DNA from: Streptomyces flavidovirens DSM 40150
GTDB taxonomy: Bacteria > Actinomycetota > Actinomycetes > Streptomycetales > Streptomycetaceae
NCBI RefSeq assembly: GCF_000429085.1
Contig: NZ_AUBE01000013.1
Location: forward strand, 144,072-208,071
Length of the DNA: 64,000 bases
Direction: 5' to 3'
Position numbers and translations under genes: made by a program. Shown piece by piece: positions 47,178-57,424 of this stretch (its first letter is position 1; every line of letters starts with the position of its first letter). The notes below the pieces were generated by a model, which saw only the letters and a program-made list of their open reading frames with translations, was not told the origin of the DNA and made no database searches.

Positions 47178-48168
47178 TTTCGTCACCGAGCGGGGTCCGC
47201 CGGTGCAGGACGCGGCTGCCGCGCCGCTCCGAGACGACCAGCCCCGCCTCCCGCAGCACCGTGGCGTGCCGGCTCGCCGTGGACAGCGCCAGCCGCAGGA
47301 CGCCGCCGAGCTGCGTCGTCGTCATCGGCCGCCCCAGCACCTCCAGCACGGCCGCCCTGGTGTGGCCGATGAGCTGCGCCACCGGCAGACCGGCCGCCCG
47401 CACACCCGGGTTCCCCGCCTCCTGCCCACGGGCGAGGGCCAGCCATCCGGGATCCGGCGTCACCGGGTGGACCAGCACAGGCGGCAGCTCCTCGTCGGCC
47501 AGCGCGACGGGGTGCCGGATACAGAAGAACGAAGGGATCATCGTCAACGACCGCCCGCGCAGCTCCAGTTCCTTGTCCACCGGGTACCCGGTCTCCAGCA
47601 CCCCGTCGTCCCGCCAGGCGAAATCCTGATACGTGGACAGCAGCCCCTGCGGCCCCTGCGACAGAGCCGCCTCGGCCCGCACCGGACGCTCGGCGTCCAC
47701 CGCCGACCTGATCACGTCCAGGTACGGCTCCACCGCCACCGCGTAGTAACGGCGCAGCGCGTCGCCCAGCCGCTCCAGCGCCTCCACGTCTCCGTCCGCC
47801 AGCCGCCGGGCGACCGGGGGCACAGGGCCGCCCGCGAAGAGCTGCCCGAGTTCCGCCCTCATCCTGGAGGCAGGAGTGGAGAGGACCTGGTCCAGGCCGG
47901 TCTCCAGGTCGGGGATGCCCCGGCCCGGCGTCAGGAAGTCGGGGAGGTACGCCGCGCACGGGCACAGCCGGCTCAGCGACGCCACCGTCCGGGTAAGCCC
48001 CGCGCGGGCGATCGCCGCCCGGACCTCCCGCCGCCACGGGTCGAAGACCAGCGCACCCTGCCGGTTCTGCAGCAGGTGAAGGCTGTTCACGATTTCCCAC
48101 AGCGGGTCCGGCCGCGCGGCCACCCGCAGCCGGTTCAGATCCTCGGTGGTGAAGTGGATGCGTAGCAT
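47149..48168 (-). CDS. ArsR-like winged-helix regulator, paralogue of the 17697 gene
   Basis: A 339-aa protein with the same layout as the regulator at 17697-18776: MLRIHFTTEDLNRLRVAARP...AYLPDFLTPGRG at the N-terminus and a C-terminal ArsR helix-turn-helix (TTTQLGGVLRLALSTASRHATVLREAGLV). Shared segments include YPVDKELELRGRSL and PSFFCIRHPV. Ligand and targets are unknown. ATG 48168 is chosen. Its 3' end overlaps dgt by 29 bases, just as its paralogue overlaps the PhoX-like gene. Confidence 0.82.
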   Translation of the reverse strand: MLRIHFTTEDLNRLRVAARPDPLWEIVNSLHLLQNRQGALVFDPWRREVRAAIARAGLTRTVASLSRLCPCAAYLPDFLTPGRGIPDLETGLDQVLSTPASRMRAELGQLFAGGPVPPVARRLADGDVEALERLGDALRRYYAVAVEPYLDVIRSAVDAERPVRAEAALSQGPQGLLSTYQDFAWRDDGVLETGYPVDKELELRGRSLTMIPSFFCIRHPVALADEELPPVLVHPVTPDPGWLALARGQEAGNPGVRAAGLPVAQLIGHTRAAVLEVLGRPMTTTQLGGVLRLALSTASRHATVLREAGLVVSERRGSRVLHRRTPLGDEIMNGGPLRP

Positions 48169-48195
48169 GCGCCCCCCACGCCGCGTCGTGTCCTG

Positions 48196-48270
48196 CGCCC
48201 TGTCCGCGCCAAGCACCCTGGCCCAGCGCCCTGTCCGCGCCAAGCGCCCTGCCCAGCGCCCTGTCCGCTG
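48196..48270. repeat. short tandem repeat, about 2.5 copies of a 30-33 bp unit
   Basis: GCGCCCTGTCCGCGCCAAGC recurs from 48196 and 48226, with a third partial copy GCGCCCTGTCCGC near 48256. It lies in the 404-base gap between the ArsR-like gene (ends 48168 on its 5' side) and the flavoprotein. The rest of that gap shows no gene; it should hold both divergent promoters. Confidence 0.7.
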
Positions 48271-48572
48271 TCGCAACTCCCGTGCGTACGTAGAAGCGAG
48301 CGTAGTCACCAGTCACCGGAACCGCACGGTCCCTTTGCGTTGTGCACGAAAGCCCCGCCTGACGTCCACATCGGCGTGACCCTTGTCCCGTGGTGGCTGC
48401 GGGCTGTCAACGGGGGAGACGGCCGCGGCCACCTCTTCCTCACCCCCGCCCGCCACCTCCGGGCCACCGGTGCGACACGCCCACGGCACACCCCCTCTTC
48501 CCCCATCACGCTCTGTGCGGGACGCTCGAAGACGGCGACGTAGCGTGTGGGCAGGCACAGAGGAGGCACCAA

Positions 48573-49838
48573 GTGGTCGACGCAGATCTGACGTTCGTCA
48601 TCGTCGGTGGGGGACTGGCGGGGGCGAAAGCCGCCGAAACCCTTCGCAGTGAGGGGTTCACCGGCCGGGTGATCCTCATCGGGGACGAGCGCGACCACCC
48701 CTACGAACGCCCGCCCCTGTCGAAGGGATTCCTGGCCGGCAAGGAGGAACGCGACAGCGTCTTCGTCCACGAACCCGGCTGGTACGCCCAGGCCGACATC
48801 GAGCTGCACCTCGGCCAGTCCGTCGTGTACCTCGACCGCGAGACCAGGACCGTCGGCCTCGGCGACGGCACCGCCGTCCGTTACGACAAGCTGCTGCTCG
48901 CCACCGGCGCCGAACCGCGCCGCCTCGACATCCCCGGCACCGGCCTCGCCGGCGTCCACCACCTGCGCCGCCTCGCCCACGCCGACCGGCTGCGCGGCGT
49001 ACTGGCGTCCCTCGGCCGCGACAACGGGCACATCGTCATCGCCGGGGCCGGCTGGATCGGCCTGGAGGTCGCGGCCGCCGCGCGCGGTTACGGCGCCGAG
49101 GTCACCGTCGTCGAACCCGAGCCGACCCCCCTCCACCAGGTCGTCGGCCCCGAACTGGGCCAGCTCTTCACCGACCTGCACAGCGAACACGGCGTCCGCT
49201 TCCACTTCGGCGCCCGCCTCACCGAGATCACCGGCCAGGACGGCATGGTCCTCGCCGCCCGCACCGACGACGGCGTGGAGCACCTCGCCCACGACGTCCT
49301 CGCCGCGATCGGAGCCGCCCCGCGCACCGCGCTCGCCGAGGCCGCCGGTCTCACCCTCGTCGACCGCGCGCACGGCGGGGGCATCGCCGTGGACGCGGCG
49401 CTGCGCACCTCCGACCCCGACATCTACGCGGCCGGCGACGTCGCCGCGGCCCAGCACCCGCTCACCGGCACCCGGCTGCGCGTCGAGCACTGGGCCAACG
49501 CGCTGAACGGCGGCCCGGCCGCCGCCCGCGCGATGCTGGGCCAGGACGTCTCGTACGACCGGATCCCCTACTTCTTCTCCGACCAGTACGACCTGGGGAT
49601 GGAGTACTCCGGCTGGGCGCCTCCCGGCACGTACGACCAGGTCGTCATCCGCGGCGACGTCGCGGGGAAGCGGGAGTTCATCGCCTTCTGGCTGAAGGAC
49701 AACCGGGTGCTCGCCGGCATGAACGTGAATGTGTGGGACGTCACCGAAACCGTGCAGGCGCTGATCCGCTCCGGGGCCCCGGTGGACCCCGAAGCCCTCG
49801 GCAACCCCGTCGTGGAGCTGACCTCCCTGCTGGGCTGA
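48573..49838 (+). CDS. FAD-dependent ferredoxin reductase-like oxidoreductase
   Basis: A 421-aa flavoprotein of the rubredoxin/ferredoxin reductase family (BphA4/CamA type). FAD motif FVIVGGGLAGAKAAETLR, the YERPPLSK segment near residue 50, NAD-binding IVIAGAGWIGLEVAAAARGYGAEV near residue 155, and DIYAAGDVAA near residue 288. The C-terminal reductase domain contains YFFSDQYDLGMEYSG. GTG 48573 follows AGGAGG by 7 bases. The electron acceptor is not encoded nearby. Confidence 0.92.
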   Translation: MVDADLTFVIVGGGLAGAKAAETLRSEGFTGRVILIGDERDHPYERPPLSKGFLAGKEERDSVFVHEPGWYAQADIELHLGQSVVYLDRETRTVGLGDGTAVRYDKLLLATGAEPRRLDIPGTGLAGVHHLRRLAHADRLRGVLASLGRDNGHIVIAGAGWIGLEVAAAARGYGAEVTVVEPEPTPLHQVVGPELGQLFTDLHSEHGVRFHFGARLTEITGQDGMVLAARTDDGVEHLAHDVLAAIGAAPRTALAEAAGLTLVDRAHGGGIAVDAALRTSDPDIYAAGDVAAAQHPLTGTRLRVEHWANALNGGPAAARAMLGQDVSYDRIPYFFSDQYDLGMEYSGWAPPGTYDQVVIRGDVAGKREFIAFWLKDNRVLAGMNVNVWDVTETVQALIRSGAPVDPEALGNPVVELTSLLG

Positions 49839-49872
49839 CGGGAGTGTCCGAGCACCGCCGTACACTTCACGC

Positions 49873-51777
49873 GTGGCAGGCAGGATCAACGATGACGACG
49901 TGAAGGCGGTCCGGGACGCGGTCCCGATCGACGCCGTTGTTTCCGAGTACCTCCAGCTCCGCAGCGCCGGCGGCGGCAACCTGAAGGGCCTGTGCCCCTT
50001 CCACGACGAGAAGTCCCCGTCCTTCCAGGTCAGCCCGAGCAAGGGTCTTTTCCACTGCTTCGGCTGCCAGGAAGGCGGCGACACGATCGCCTTCGTGATG
50101 AAGATCGACCATCTCTCCTTCTCCGAGACGGTCGAGCGACTCGCCGCCCTGGCGGGCATCACCCTGCGGTACGAAGAAGGCGGCTACAACCCCACGCACC
50201 AGCGCGGCGAGCGCGTCCGCCTCGTCGAGGCGCACAAGGCCGCCGCGCAGTTCTACGTCGAGCAGCTCGACTCGGCCGAGGCGGAGATCGGCCGCAAGTT
50301 CCTGGCCGAGCGCGGCTTCGACCAGAGCGCCGCCGAGCACTTCGGCGTCGGCTACAGCCCGGCCGGCTGGGACCACCTCACCCGCTATCTGCGCGGCAAG
50401 GGCTTCTCCGACAAGGAGCTGACCCTCTCCGGCCTCTCCCAGGAGGGCCGCCGCGGCCCCATCGACCGCTTCCGCGGCCGCCTGATGTGGCCGATCCGCG
50501 ACATCACGGGCGAGGTCGTCGGCTTCGGCGCGCGCAAGCTGCGCGACGACGACAACGGCCCGAAGTACCTGAACACCCCCGAAACGGCGATCTACAAAAA
50601 ATCCCAGGTCCTGTACGGCATCGACCTGGCCAAGAAGGAGATCGCGAAGACCAGCAGGGCGGTGGTCGTCGAGGGCTACACCGACGTCATGGCCTGCCAC
50701 CTGGCCGGCGTCACCACCGCGATCGCCACCTGCGGCACGTCGTTCGGCGGCGACCACATCAAGATCCTCCGCCGGCTCCTCATGGACAACGCCTCCGCCG
50801 AGGTCGTCTTCACCTTCGACGGCGACGCGGCGGGGCAGAAGGCGGCACTGCGCGCGTTCGAGGACGACCAGAAGTTCGCCGCCGAGACCTCCATCGCGAT
50901 CACGCCGGGCGGCATGGACCCCTGCGATCTGCGCCTCGCCAAGGGTGACGCGGCGGTGGTGTCCCTGGTCGAGACCCGTACGCCCCTCTTCGAGTTCGCG
51001 ATCCGCCATGTCGTGTCGAGGCACAACCTCGAAACCCCGGCGGGGCGGGCCGCCGCGCTCGACGAGGCCGCGCCGATCGTCGCCAACATCAAGAACGTCG
51101 CGATCCAGCACGAGTCCGCGGTTCAGCTCGCGGGCATCCTCGGCATCCTCGACACCCAGTTCGTGGTCAAGCGCGTCGCGCAGCTCGCCCGCTGGGCGCG
51201 CGACCGGGGCGGCCGCGGCCCCGCCGCACCGCCGGGCCGCCGCCCGACGCCCTCGTACGACGCGGCCCCCTCCCACCCCTCCGGCCCCGCGCTGAACCTG
51301 CGCAGTCCCGCGCACCGCACCGAACGCGAGCTGCTCAAGCTCGCGCTCCAGCGCCCCGAGCTGGTCTCCCCGGCGTTCGACGCGTACGGCGCGGACGAGT
51401 TCACCGCCCCGCCGTACGCGGCCGTACGCCAGGTCATCGAGGAGGCGGGCGGCGCGGAGCAGGGCGCGCAGAACGCCTCCGACTACCTGGCGCAGGTCCG
51501 CGAGGCGGCGCCCAACGACACGGTGCGGGCGCTGGTCACCGAGCTGGCCGTCGAGCCGATCATGCGCAAGAGCGTCGACGAGATCTACGCAGGCGAGCAG
51601 CTGATCCGGGTCCGCCTGCGCGCGGTCGACCGCCGCATCCTGGACGTCCAGGGCACCCTGGCCCGCCTCGGCGGGCCGCACGCGGACCCGGAGCAACTCG
51701 CCGCCGTACAGAACGAGCTGTGGGTCCTCCAGCAGTACGCCCAGTCCCTGCGCAACCACGGCGCGGCGGCACTCTGA
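49873..51777 (+). CDS. dnaG: DNA primase
   Basis: The 634-aa primase makes RNA primers at the replication fork. The CHC2 zinc domain has CPFHDEK and CFGCQEGG (residues about 40-65); the TOPRIM core has VVVEGYTDVMACH and FDGDAAGQKA; the C-terminal helicase-binding domain starts after a Pro-rich linker near residue 440. Start is GTG 49873. It lies before an HrdA-like sigma gene, an arrangement known in Streptomyces. Confidence 0.97.
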   Translation: MAGRINDDDVKAVRDAVPIDAVVSEYLQLRSAGGGNLKGLCPFHDEKSPSFQVSPSKGLFHCFGCQEGGDTIAFVMKIDHLSFSETVERLAALAGITLRYEEGGYNPTHQRGERVRLVEAHKAAAQFYVEQLDSAEAEIGRKFLAERGFDQSAAEHFGVGYSPAGWDHLTRYLRGKGFSDKELTLSGLSQEGRRGPIDRFRGRLMWPIRDITGEVVGFGARKLRDDDNGPKYLNTPETAIYKKSQVLYGIDLAKKEIAKTSRAVVVEGYTDVMACHLAGVTTAIATCGTSFGGDHIKILRRLLMDNASAEVVFTFDGDAAGQKAALRAFEDDQKFAAETSIAITPGGMDPCDLRLAKGDAAVVSLVETRTPLFEFAIRHVVSRHNLETPAGRAAALDEAAPIVANIKNVAIQHESAVQLAGILGILDTQFVVKRVAQLARWARDRGGRGPAAPPGRRPTPSYDAAPSHPSGPALNLRSPAHRTERELLKLALQRPELVSPAFDAYGADEFTAPPYAAVRQVIEEAGGAEQGAQNASDYLAQVREAAPNDTVRALVTELAVEPIMRKSVDEIYAGEQLIRVRLRAVDRRILDVQGTLARLGGPHADPEQLAAVQNELWVLQQYAQSLRNHGAAAL

Positions 51778-51934
51778 CGCCCTGCGGGTGAGGAGCGGGG
51801 TCCGGGCGGAGCCCCAACGTCGGGAAGGGGCGGGAGCGGAAAGCTGCGCGCAGCGGCCCCCCTCCGGTAACGGACCGGACTCAAAAAGTCACCGCACGCC
51901 CCTCGTGGCGGCGATGTGTCGTACCCCACACTGA

Positions 51935-53248
51935 GTGGCGGTGCCTGAGTCCTCGGAGCGCGGCCGGCCCACGCCCAGTGGGCCTCACACACCCGCGGAT
52001 CCGCTCATCGTGTACGGGACGGACGGCGGCCCGGTCGCCGCTCCCGTCCCGCTGCCGCACGCCCCCGAACCGGCAGCGATCACCCTGGAGGTCGCCCCCG
52101 TGCAGACCCAGACCCAGACGCAGACGTTGGCCGAACCCGCCGTCGTCGGCGAAGCCGAGGCGGAGGCCGAGCCCGGCATCGAAGTCCTCGTCGACGCCGA
52201 GGCCGAAACCGGCGTCGACGTCGAGGTCCTCGTCGACGCCGAGGCCGACGTCGAAGTCCTCGTGGAGGACCCGCCCGACGCCCCCGAGACACCGGACGCG
52301 TCCGAGCGCCGCCGCAACCCTCGCGCCGACACAGCGGGCCCGTCCTCCGACCTCTTCCGGCAGTACCTGCGCGAAATCGGCCGCATCCCCCTCCTCACCG
52401 CGGCCGAAGAAGTGGACCTGGCCCGCCGGGTCGAAGCCGGCCTCTTCGCCGAGGCCAAGCTCAGCAGCACGCCCGACCTGGACTCCCAGCTCGCCGTCGA
52501 CCTCGACAGACTCGTGGTCATGGGCCGGATGGCCAAACGCCGCCTGATCGAGGCGAACCTGCGCCTCGTCGTGTCCGTCGCCAAGCGTTACGTCGGCCGC
52601 GGCCTGACCATGCTCGACCTGGTCCAGGAGGGCAACCTCGGCCTCATCCGCGCCGTCGAGAAGTTCGACTACGCCCGCGGCTTCAAGTTCTCGACGTACG
52701 CGACCTGGTGGATCCGCCAGGCCATGTCCCGCGCGCTCGCCGACCAGGCCCGCACCATCCGCGTCCCGGTCCATGTCGTCGAGCTGATCAACCGTGTCGT
52801 CCGCGTCCAGCGCAGGATGCTCCAGGAGCGCGGCTACGAACCGACCCCGCAGGAGGTCGCCGCCCACCTGGAACTCACCCCGGAGCGCGTCAGCGAAGTC
52901 CTGCGCCTCGCACAGGAACCCGTGTCGCTGCACGCGCCCGTGGGCGAGGAGGACGAGGTGGCGCTCGGCGACCTCATCGAGGACGGCGACGCCGCGTCGC
53001 CCGTCGAATCGGCCGCGTTCCTCCTCCTGCGCGAGCACCTGGAGGCCGTGCTCTCCACGCTGGGCGAGCGCGAACGCAAGGTCGTTCAGCTCCGGTACGG
53101 CCTGGACGACGGCAGGCCACGCACGCTGGAGGAGATAGGCCGCCTCTTCGGCGTGACCCGCGAACGCATCCGCCAGATCGAATCGAAAACCCTCAACAAA
53201 CTGCGCGACCACGCCTTCGCCGACCAGCTCCGCGGCTACCTGGACTGA
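51935..53248 (+). CDS. hrdA: RNA polymerase sigma factor, HrdA-like
   Basis: A 437-aa sigma-70 protein. Residues about 1-125 are acidic and low-complexity, with QTQTQTQ and a duplicated EVLVDAEAE segment. Region 1.2 starts at DLFRQYLREIGRIPLL; region 2 has DLVQEGNLGLIRAVEKFDYARG; region 2.4 has TYATWWIRQAMSRAL; region 4 has RPRTLEEIGRLFGVTRERIRQIE. The alternative is another Hrd group 2 sigma (HrdC or HrdD). The name HrdA rests on position beside dnaG. GTG 51935 is the likely start. Confidence 0.85.
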   Translation: MAVPESSERGRPTPSGPHTPADPLIVYGTDGGPVAAPVPLPHAPEPAAITLEVAPVQTQTQTQTLAEPAVVGEAEAEAEPGIEVLVDAEAETGVDVEVLVDAEADVEVLVEDPPDAPETPDASERRRNPRADTAGPSSDLFRQYLREIGRIPLLTAAEEVDLARRVEAGLFAEAKLSSTPDLDSQLAVDLDRLVVMGRMAKRRLIEANLRLVVSVAKRYVGRGLTMLDLVQEGNLGLIRAVEKFDYARGFKFSTYATWWIRQAMSRALADQARTIRVPVHVVELINRVVRVQRRMLQERGYEPTPQEVAAHLELTPERVSEVLRLAQEPVSLHAPVGEEDEVALGDLIEDGDAASPVESAAFLLLREHLEAVLSTLGERERKVVQLRYGLDDGRPRTLEEIGRLFGVTRERIRQIESKTLNKLRDHAFADQLRGYLD

Positions 53249-53251
53249 CAA

Positions 53252-53283
53252 CGGCGCCCGGCCACCAACCAGGCCGGGCGCCG
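53252..53283. terminator. terminator between sigma gene and small membrane protein gene
   Basis: CGGCGCCCGGCC pairs exactly with GGCCGGGCGCCG across an 8-base loop, directly after the sigma stop codon and before a convergent gene end. Confidence 0.85.
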
Positions 53284-53308
53284 GGCGCCGTCCGCTCACA
53301 CCGGCCGG

Positions 53309-53596
<288 letters not shown>

Positions 53597-53602
53597 GATC
53601 AG

Positions 53603-55549
53603 TCAGTCCACTTCCGCTACCGCCTGAGCGAACTGCGCCGCGTACAGACGCGCGTACGCGCCCCCCGCGGCCAACAGCTCGTCATGCGTCCCCTGTTCAA
53701 CAATGGACCCATTCTCCATCACCAAGATCACATCCGCGTCCCGGATCGTGGACAGCCGGTGCGCGATCACGAAGCTCGTACGACCGTGAGCCAGCCGCGC
53801 CATCGCCTTCTGGATCAGCACCTCCGTCCGGGTGTCGACCGAGCTCGTCGCCTCGTCGAGCACCAGGATCACCGGATCCGACAGGAACGCCCGCGCGATC
53901 GTGATCAGCTGCTTCTCGCCCGCGCTGACCCCCGACCCCTCGTCGTCGAGCACCGTGTCGTACCCGTCCGGCAGCGTCCGTACGAAACGGTCCGCATGGG
54001 CGGCCCGCGCCGCCTCCTCGATCTCCTCACGCGTGACGTGCCGCGCCGCCGAAGCGCCGTACGCGATGTTGTCGGCGATCGTCCCGCCGAACAGCCAGGT
54101 GTCCTGAAGGACCATCCCGATGCCCGAACGCAGGTCCTCCCGCCTCATCTTCGCGATGTCGACACCGTCCAGAGTGATCCGGCCGCCCGTCACCTCGTAG
54201 AACCGCATCAGCAGGTTCACCAACGTCGTCTTGCCCGCACCCGTCGGCCCGACGATCGCGACCGTCTGCCCCGGCTCGACCACGACCGAGAGGTTCTCGA
54301 TGAGTGGCTTGTCCGGCTCGTACCGGAAAGACACCTTCTCCAGTGCGACCCGCCCCTGCGGATCCAACGACCCGCTTACGGCACCCTCCGCGCCCACCCC
54401 ATCGGGCTCCTGCTCCTGCGCGTCGAGCAGCTCGAAGATCCGCTCGGCCGAGGCGACGCCCGACTGCACCAGATTCGCCATCGAGGCGACCTGCGTCAGC
54501 GGCATCGAGAACTGCCGCGAGTACTGGATGAACGCCTGCACGTCACCGATCGACAGCGAGCCGGACGCGACCCGCAGCCCGCCCACCACCGCCACCAGCA
54601 CGTAGTTCACATTGCTCACGAAGAACATCAGCGGCTGCATGATCCCGCTGTTGAACTGCGCCTTGAACCCGGCCTCGTACAGCGCGTCGTTCTGCTCGCG
54701 GAAGGCCTCCGCCGACTCCTCCTGCCGCCCGAAGACCTTCACCAGCGCGTGCCCGGAGTACATCTCCTCGATGTGTGCGTTCAGCTTGCCCGTGGTCTTC
54801 CACTGCTGCACGAACTGCGGCTGCGACCGCTTGCCGACCTTCGCCGCCACCACCACCGACAGCGGTACGGTCACCAGCGCGACCAGCGCCAGCAGCGGCG
54901 ACATCCAGAACATCATCGCCAGTACGCCCACGATGGTCAGCAGCGAGTTGATGAGCTGGCCCATCGTCTGCTGCATGGTCTGCGAGATGTTGTCGATGTC
55001 GTTCGTCGCCCGGCTGAGCACCTCGCCGCGCTTCTGCCGGTCGAAGTACCTCAGCGGCAGCCGCGACAGCTTCGCCTGCACGTCCGCGCGCATCCGGAAC
55101 ACGGTCCGGTTGATGACCCGGATCGACAGCCGCGTCGACACCAGCATCAGCAGCCCCGCGCCCACATACACCGCGAGCGCCATCAGCAGTACGTCGCCGA
55201 CCGCCCCGAAGTCGATGCCCCGACCGGGGGTGAAGCCGACCCCGGAGAGCATGTCGGCGAGCCCGTCGTCGCCCTTCTCCCGCAGGCCCTCGACGACCTG
55301 TCCTCTACTGCCGCCGTCCTCCATCTGCCGGCCGACGACCCCCGCGAAGACCAGGTCGGTCGCCCGCCCCAGGATCTTCGGCCCGATCACCGAAAGCGCG
55401 ACGCTCAGCACGCACGCCGCGAGCATCCACCACAACGTGACCCGCTCGGGAGCGAACTGCCGCAGCAGCCGCTTCCCCGAGCTCTTGAAGTCCATCGACC
55501 GCTCGGCCGGGCCGCCGCCGGCCATCATGCGTCCACCGGGCCCGCTCAT
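53603..55549 (-). CDS. heterodimeric ABC exporter, canonical half
   Basis: A 648-aa half-transporter: an extended N-terminal region and six-helix membrane domain (to about 390), then the ATPase with Walker A GPTGAGKTT, signature VSAGEKQL, and Walker B VILVLDEATSSVD with the catalytic glutamate. This half should hydrolyse ATP. Its start overlaps the stop of the partner by 4 bases (ATGA). Substrate is unknown; relatives export drugs, lipids or peptides. Confidence 0.9.
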   Translation of the reverse strand: MSGPGGRMMAGGGPAERSMDFKSSGKRLLRQFAPERVTLWWMLAACVLSVALSVIGPKILGRATDLVFAGVVGRQMEDGGSRGQVVEGLREKGDDGLADMLSGVGFTPGRGIDFGAVGDVLLMALAVYVGAGLLMLVSTRLSIRVINRTVFRMRADVQAKLSRLPLRYFDRQKRGEVLSRATNDIDNISQTMQQTMGQLINSLLTIVGVLAMMFWMSPLLALVALVTVPLSVVVAAKVGKRSQPQFVQQWKTTGKLNAHIEEMYSGHALVKVFGRQEESAEAFREQNDALYEAGFKAQFNSGIMQPLMFFVSNVNYVLVAVVGGLRVASGSLSIGDVQAFIQYSRQFSMPLTQVASMANLVQSGVASAERIFELLDAQEQEPDGVGAEGAVSGSLDPQGRVALEKVSFRYEPDKPLIENLSVVVEPGQTVAIVGPTGAGKTTLVNLLMRFYEVTGGRITLDGVDIAKMRREDLRSGIGMVLQDTWLFGGTIADNIAYGASAARHVTREEIEEAARAAHADRFVRTLPDGYDTVLDDEGSGVSAGEKQLITIARAFLSDPVILVLDEATSSVDTRTEVLIQKAMARLAHGRTSFVIAHRLSTIRDADVILVMENGSIVEQGTHDELLAAGGAYARLYAAQFAQAVAEVD

Positions 55550-57330
55550 GCCGCCTCAGCCTCCGTCAGCTGGGAGAGCACGATCTCCCGGTACGTCGCA
55601 TTGTTTTCCATCAGCTCGTGGTGGCGTCCCGTACCGACCACCCGGCCCTCGTCCAGGACCACGATCCGGTCGGCGTCGCGGATGGTCGACACCCGCTGGG
55701 CGACGATCACCACCGTCGCGTCCGCCGTCTCCCGCGCCAGTGCGGCCCGCAGCGCCGCGTCGGTCGTGTAGTCGAGCGCCGAGAACGAATCGTCGAACAG
55801 GTAGATCTCCGGCCGCCGCACCAGCGTCCGCGCGATCGCGAGCCGCTGCCGCTGGCCGCCCGAGACGTTCGTACCGCCCTGCGCGACCGGCGCGTCCAGC
55901 CCGTCGTCCAGCCCCTCCACGAACTCCCGCGCCTGCGCCACTTCCAGCGCGTGCCACAACTCCTCGTCCGTGGCGTCCGGCTTCCCGTACCGCAGATTCG
56001 TGGCGACCGTCCCGGAGAACAGATAAGGCTTCTGCGGCACCAGCGAGACGGTCTTCGCCATCAGCACCGGATCGAGGGTCCGAACGTCGACCCCGTCCAC
56101 CAGCACCTCCCCGCCCGTCGCGTCGAACAGCCGCGGTACGAGCCCGAGCAGCGTCGACTTCCCGCTGCCCGTCGACCCGATGACCGCCGTCGTCTCACCG
56201 GGGCGGGCCACCAGGTCGATGTCCCTGATCACCGGCTCCTCGGCGCCCGGATAGCGGAACTCCGCGCCGCGCAGCTCCAGTTGCCCGTGCCGCCGCAGTT
56301 CCCGTACCGGACTGGCCGGCGGTACGACGCTCGACTCGGTGTCCAGCACCTCCTGGATGCGCTCGGCGCACACCTCGGCGCGCGGCACCATCATGAACAT
56401 GAAGGTGGCCATCATCACAGCCATCACGATCTGCATGAGATACGCGAGGAACGCCGTCAGCGCACCGATCTCCATGCCGCCGCTGTCGATCCGGTGCGCG
56501 CCGAACCAGACCACCGCGATGCTGGAGACGTTCACGACCGTCATCACGATGGGGAACATCAGCGCCATCAGCCGACCCGAGGACAGCGACACGTCCGTCA
56601 GTGCGGTGTTCGCCTCCCTGAAGCGGCCCTTCTCGTACTCGTCCCGTACGAATGCCCTGATCACGCGGTTGCCGGTGATCTGCTCGCGCAGCACCTGATT
56701 GACCGTGTCGAGCCGCTCCTGCATCGCCCGGAACAGTGGCCGCATGCGCCGCACGATGAGGCTCACCGAGATCCCGAGTACCGGCACGACCGCCAGCAGC
56801 ACACCCGACAGCGGCACGTCCTGCCCGAGCGCCATGACGATGCCGCCCACGCACATGATCGGCGCCGACACCATCAGCGTGAACGCCATCAGCACCAGCG
56901 TCTGGACCTGCTGGACGTCGTTGGTCGTACGCGTAATGAGCGAGGGAGCTCCGAACTGCCCGACTTCCCGCGCCGAAAAGCTCTGCACGCGCGCGAAGAC
57001 GGCCGCCCGCACATCCCTCCCCAGCGCCGATGCGGTCCGCGCGCCGTAGTGGACGGCACCGATGTTGCAGACCACCTGGACGACGCTGACGGCGATCATG
57101 ATGCCGCCCAACTCCAGGATGTAGCCGGTGTCCCCGGTCACGACACCGTTGTCAATGATGTCCGCGTTGAGGGTGGGCAGGTAGAGCGTGGCGGATGTCT
57201 GCAGCAGTTGCAGCAGCACCAGCAGGGCGATGGGTTTCTTGTACGGGCCGAGATGGGCCCGTAGGAGTCTTATGAGCACGCGGAGTCTCTCGGGGTCGGC
57301 AAGATCGGGGTCCGCCCCATCCTCCGACAC
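55546..57330 (-). CDS. heterodimeric ABC exporter, degenerate half
   Basis: A 594-aa half-transporter: membrane domain (about 20-310) and ATPase with Walker A GSTGSGKST, signature NVSGGQRQRL, and Walker B IYLFDDSFSALD. In the last motif the catalytic glutamate is aspartate, so this is the degenerate site of a BmrC/BmrD- or TM287/288-like pair. It is the promoter-proximal gene. The start is GTG 57330; a later GTG at the VLIRLLRAHL segment is possible. Confidence 0.9.
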   Translation of the reverse strand: MSEDGADPDLADPERLRVLIRLLRAHLGPYKKPIALLVLLQLLQTSATLYLPTLNADIIDNGVVTGDTGYILELGGIMIAVSVVQVVCNIGAVHYGARTASALGRDVRAAVFARVQSFSAREVGQFGAPSLITRTTNDVQQVQTLVLMAFTLMVSAPIMCVGGIVMALGQDVPLSGVLLAVVPVLGISVSLIVRRMRPLFRAMQERLDTVNQVLREQITGNRVIRAFVRDEYEKGRFREANTALTDVSLSSGRLMALMFPIVMTVVNVSSIAVVWFGAHRIDSGGMEIGALTAFLAYLMQIVMAVMMATFMFMMVPRAEVCAERIQEVLDTESSVVPPASPVRELRRHGQLELRGAEFRYPGAEEPVIRDIDLVARPGETTAVIGSTGSGKSTLLGLVPRLFDATGGEVLVDGVDVRTLDPVLMAKTVSLVPQKPYLFSGTVATNLRYGKPDATDEELWHALEVAQAREFVEGLDDGLDAPVAQGGTNVSGGQRQRLAIARTLVRRPEIYLFDDSFSALDYTTDAALRAALARETADATVVIVAQRVSTIRDADRIVVLDEGRVVGTGRHHELMENNATYREIVLSQLTEAEAA

Positions 57331-57424
57331 CCGGCCCCGGTAATTCCAAGGGATTAACCCATCACCGGGTCAAGCCCCGAAGCTCCCCACACAGCTCGCC
57401 CGGCACCCCCCGCGACGCGCTGCC

